A stretch of 6,566 nt of DNA from Microcaldota archaeon. GTDB taxonomy: Archaea > Micrarchaeota > Micrarchaeia > Norongarragalinales > UBA97. The DNA lies in assembly GCA_016217775.1 (NCBI GenBank), contig JACRGG010000013.1, forward strand, positions 1 through 6,566. The letters run 5' to 3'. How positions within the stretch are numbered: the first letter of the stretch is position 1; each line of letters begins with the position of its first letter. The position numbers and the translations under genes were made by a program. Below are positions 6,308 to 6,566 of the stretch, in pieces. The notes under the pieces are model-generated. The model saw nothing but the letters and a program-made list of their open reading frames with translations, had not been told where the DNA came from and made no database searches.

Positions 6308-6430
6308 ATGGTTGCGAAAAACAAGTTCGAGGCGGTTAAAACAAAGGACGGGAATACAATCCAACTCGTCCCCCTATGGCTATTCCTCCTCTCAAACCAA
6401 GAGAATGCAATCAACGGCAAAAACACTTAA
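6308..6430 (+). CDS. Doubtful 40-residue hypothetical protein
   Basis: An ATG 14 bases after the HEPN stop opens a frame beginning MVAKNKFEAVKTKDGNTIQL, followed by a hydrophobic VPLWLFLL and a polar tail. The first 30 codons look plausible, while the tail resembles the A-rich non-coding DNA beyond it. No good Shine-Dalgarno precedes it. It may be a truncated gene or chance. I do not recognise a family. Confidence 0.2.
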   Translation: MVAKNKFEAVKTKDGNTIQLVPLWLFLLSNQENAINGKNT

Positions 6431-6566
6431 AGCAAAACAATCCGCCTCCAACAACACAATAGAAACTAATGCAAACTCAAAAAAAACAAATCCGTTTAAC
6501 CGCAGGGAAAAACAGGGGAAAAAACTATGCGAAACGCGGAAAAACCGGGTTGGGCAAGGGGGGAAA
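6431..6566. other. A-rich stretch without recognisable gene
   Basis: The right edge of the window is rich in A with scattered GGG runs. An A8 tract at 6479-6486 would be a T8 tract on the minus strand and could end a leftward transcript entering from outside the window. There is no convincing frame, hairpin or repeat. Confidence 0.4.

Noticed and set aside
4516..6507. TAACCGCAGGG present at 4516-4526 and 6497-6507, as possible att-like ends of the island.
   Set aside because: An 11-base match is expected by chance in a window of this size, and no integrase or tRNA gene is present.

Overview
The window looks archaeal. The large minus-strand gene has a TATA-like box (TTTTAAAT) about 25 bases before its ATG and no Shine-Dalgarno sequence, which is the layout of a leaderless archaeal transcript. 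The DUF2283 gene has a GGTGAT ribosome binding site. The HTH-nucleotidyltransferase/HEPN pair and the DUF2283 protein are types common in archaea. Together with a giant single-pass surface protein this fits a DPANN-like or euryarchaeal genome, but the lineage is inference and I cannot place it further.

Region 1 (1-4484, minus strand) is one uninterrupted reading frame of 1494 codons that runs off the left edge. It encodes a membrane-anchored extracellular protein: a short cytoplasmic N-terminus, one transmembrane helix, then a chain of beta-sandwich domains. The first six domains resemble carboxypeptidase-regulatory-like repeats. Ig-like modules follow, and then a block with a roughly 75-residue period. 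All other frames across this region are shadows.

Region 2 (4485-5346) is visibly more AT-rich. It holds the divergent promoter region, a fragment resembling the C-terminal half of a DUF4258 (RelE/ParE-like) protein, and an apparently intact DUF2283 gene overlapping it. A start-less open stretch follows, containing two dyad-bearing direct repeats 33 bp apart, then a dense cluster of inverted repeats.

Region 3 (5347-6293, plus strand) is an MNT/HEPN-type toxin-antitoxin module: a winged-helix plus minimal nucleotidyltransferase antitoxin gene overlapping a HEPN gene by ATGA. As read, both genes are broken. There is one extra T in a T9 tract near the start of the antitoxin, two missing bases inside its catalytic GSxxRG motif, and one extra C in the middle of the HEPN gene. 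Repairing each lesion by the smallest change restores clean family proteins of about 173 and 142 residues. Three indels in about 0.7 kb, against none in the adjacent 4.5 kb frame, suggests true decay (or local relaxed selection) rather than a uniformly poor sequence, although sequencing error at the T9 tract cannot be excluded.

Region 4 (6294-6566) holds one dubious 40-residue frame and A-rich sequence without recognisable genes. I do not see a clearly new system. The most interesting points are the decayed toxin-antitoxin island with its operator-like region and the large repeat-built surface protein.
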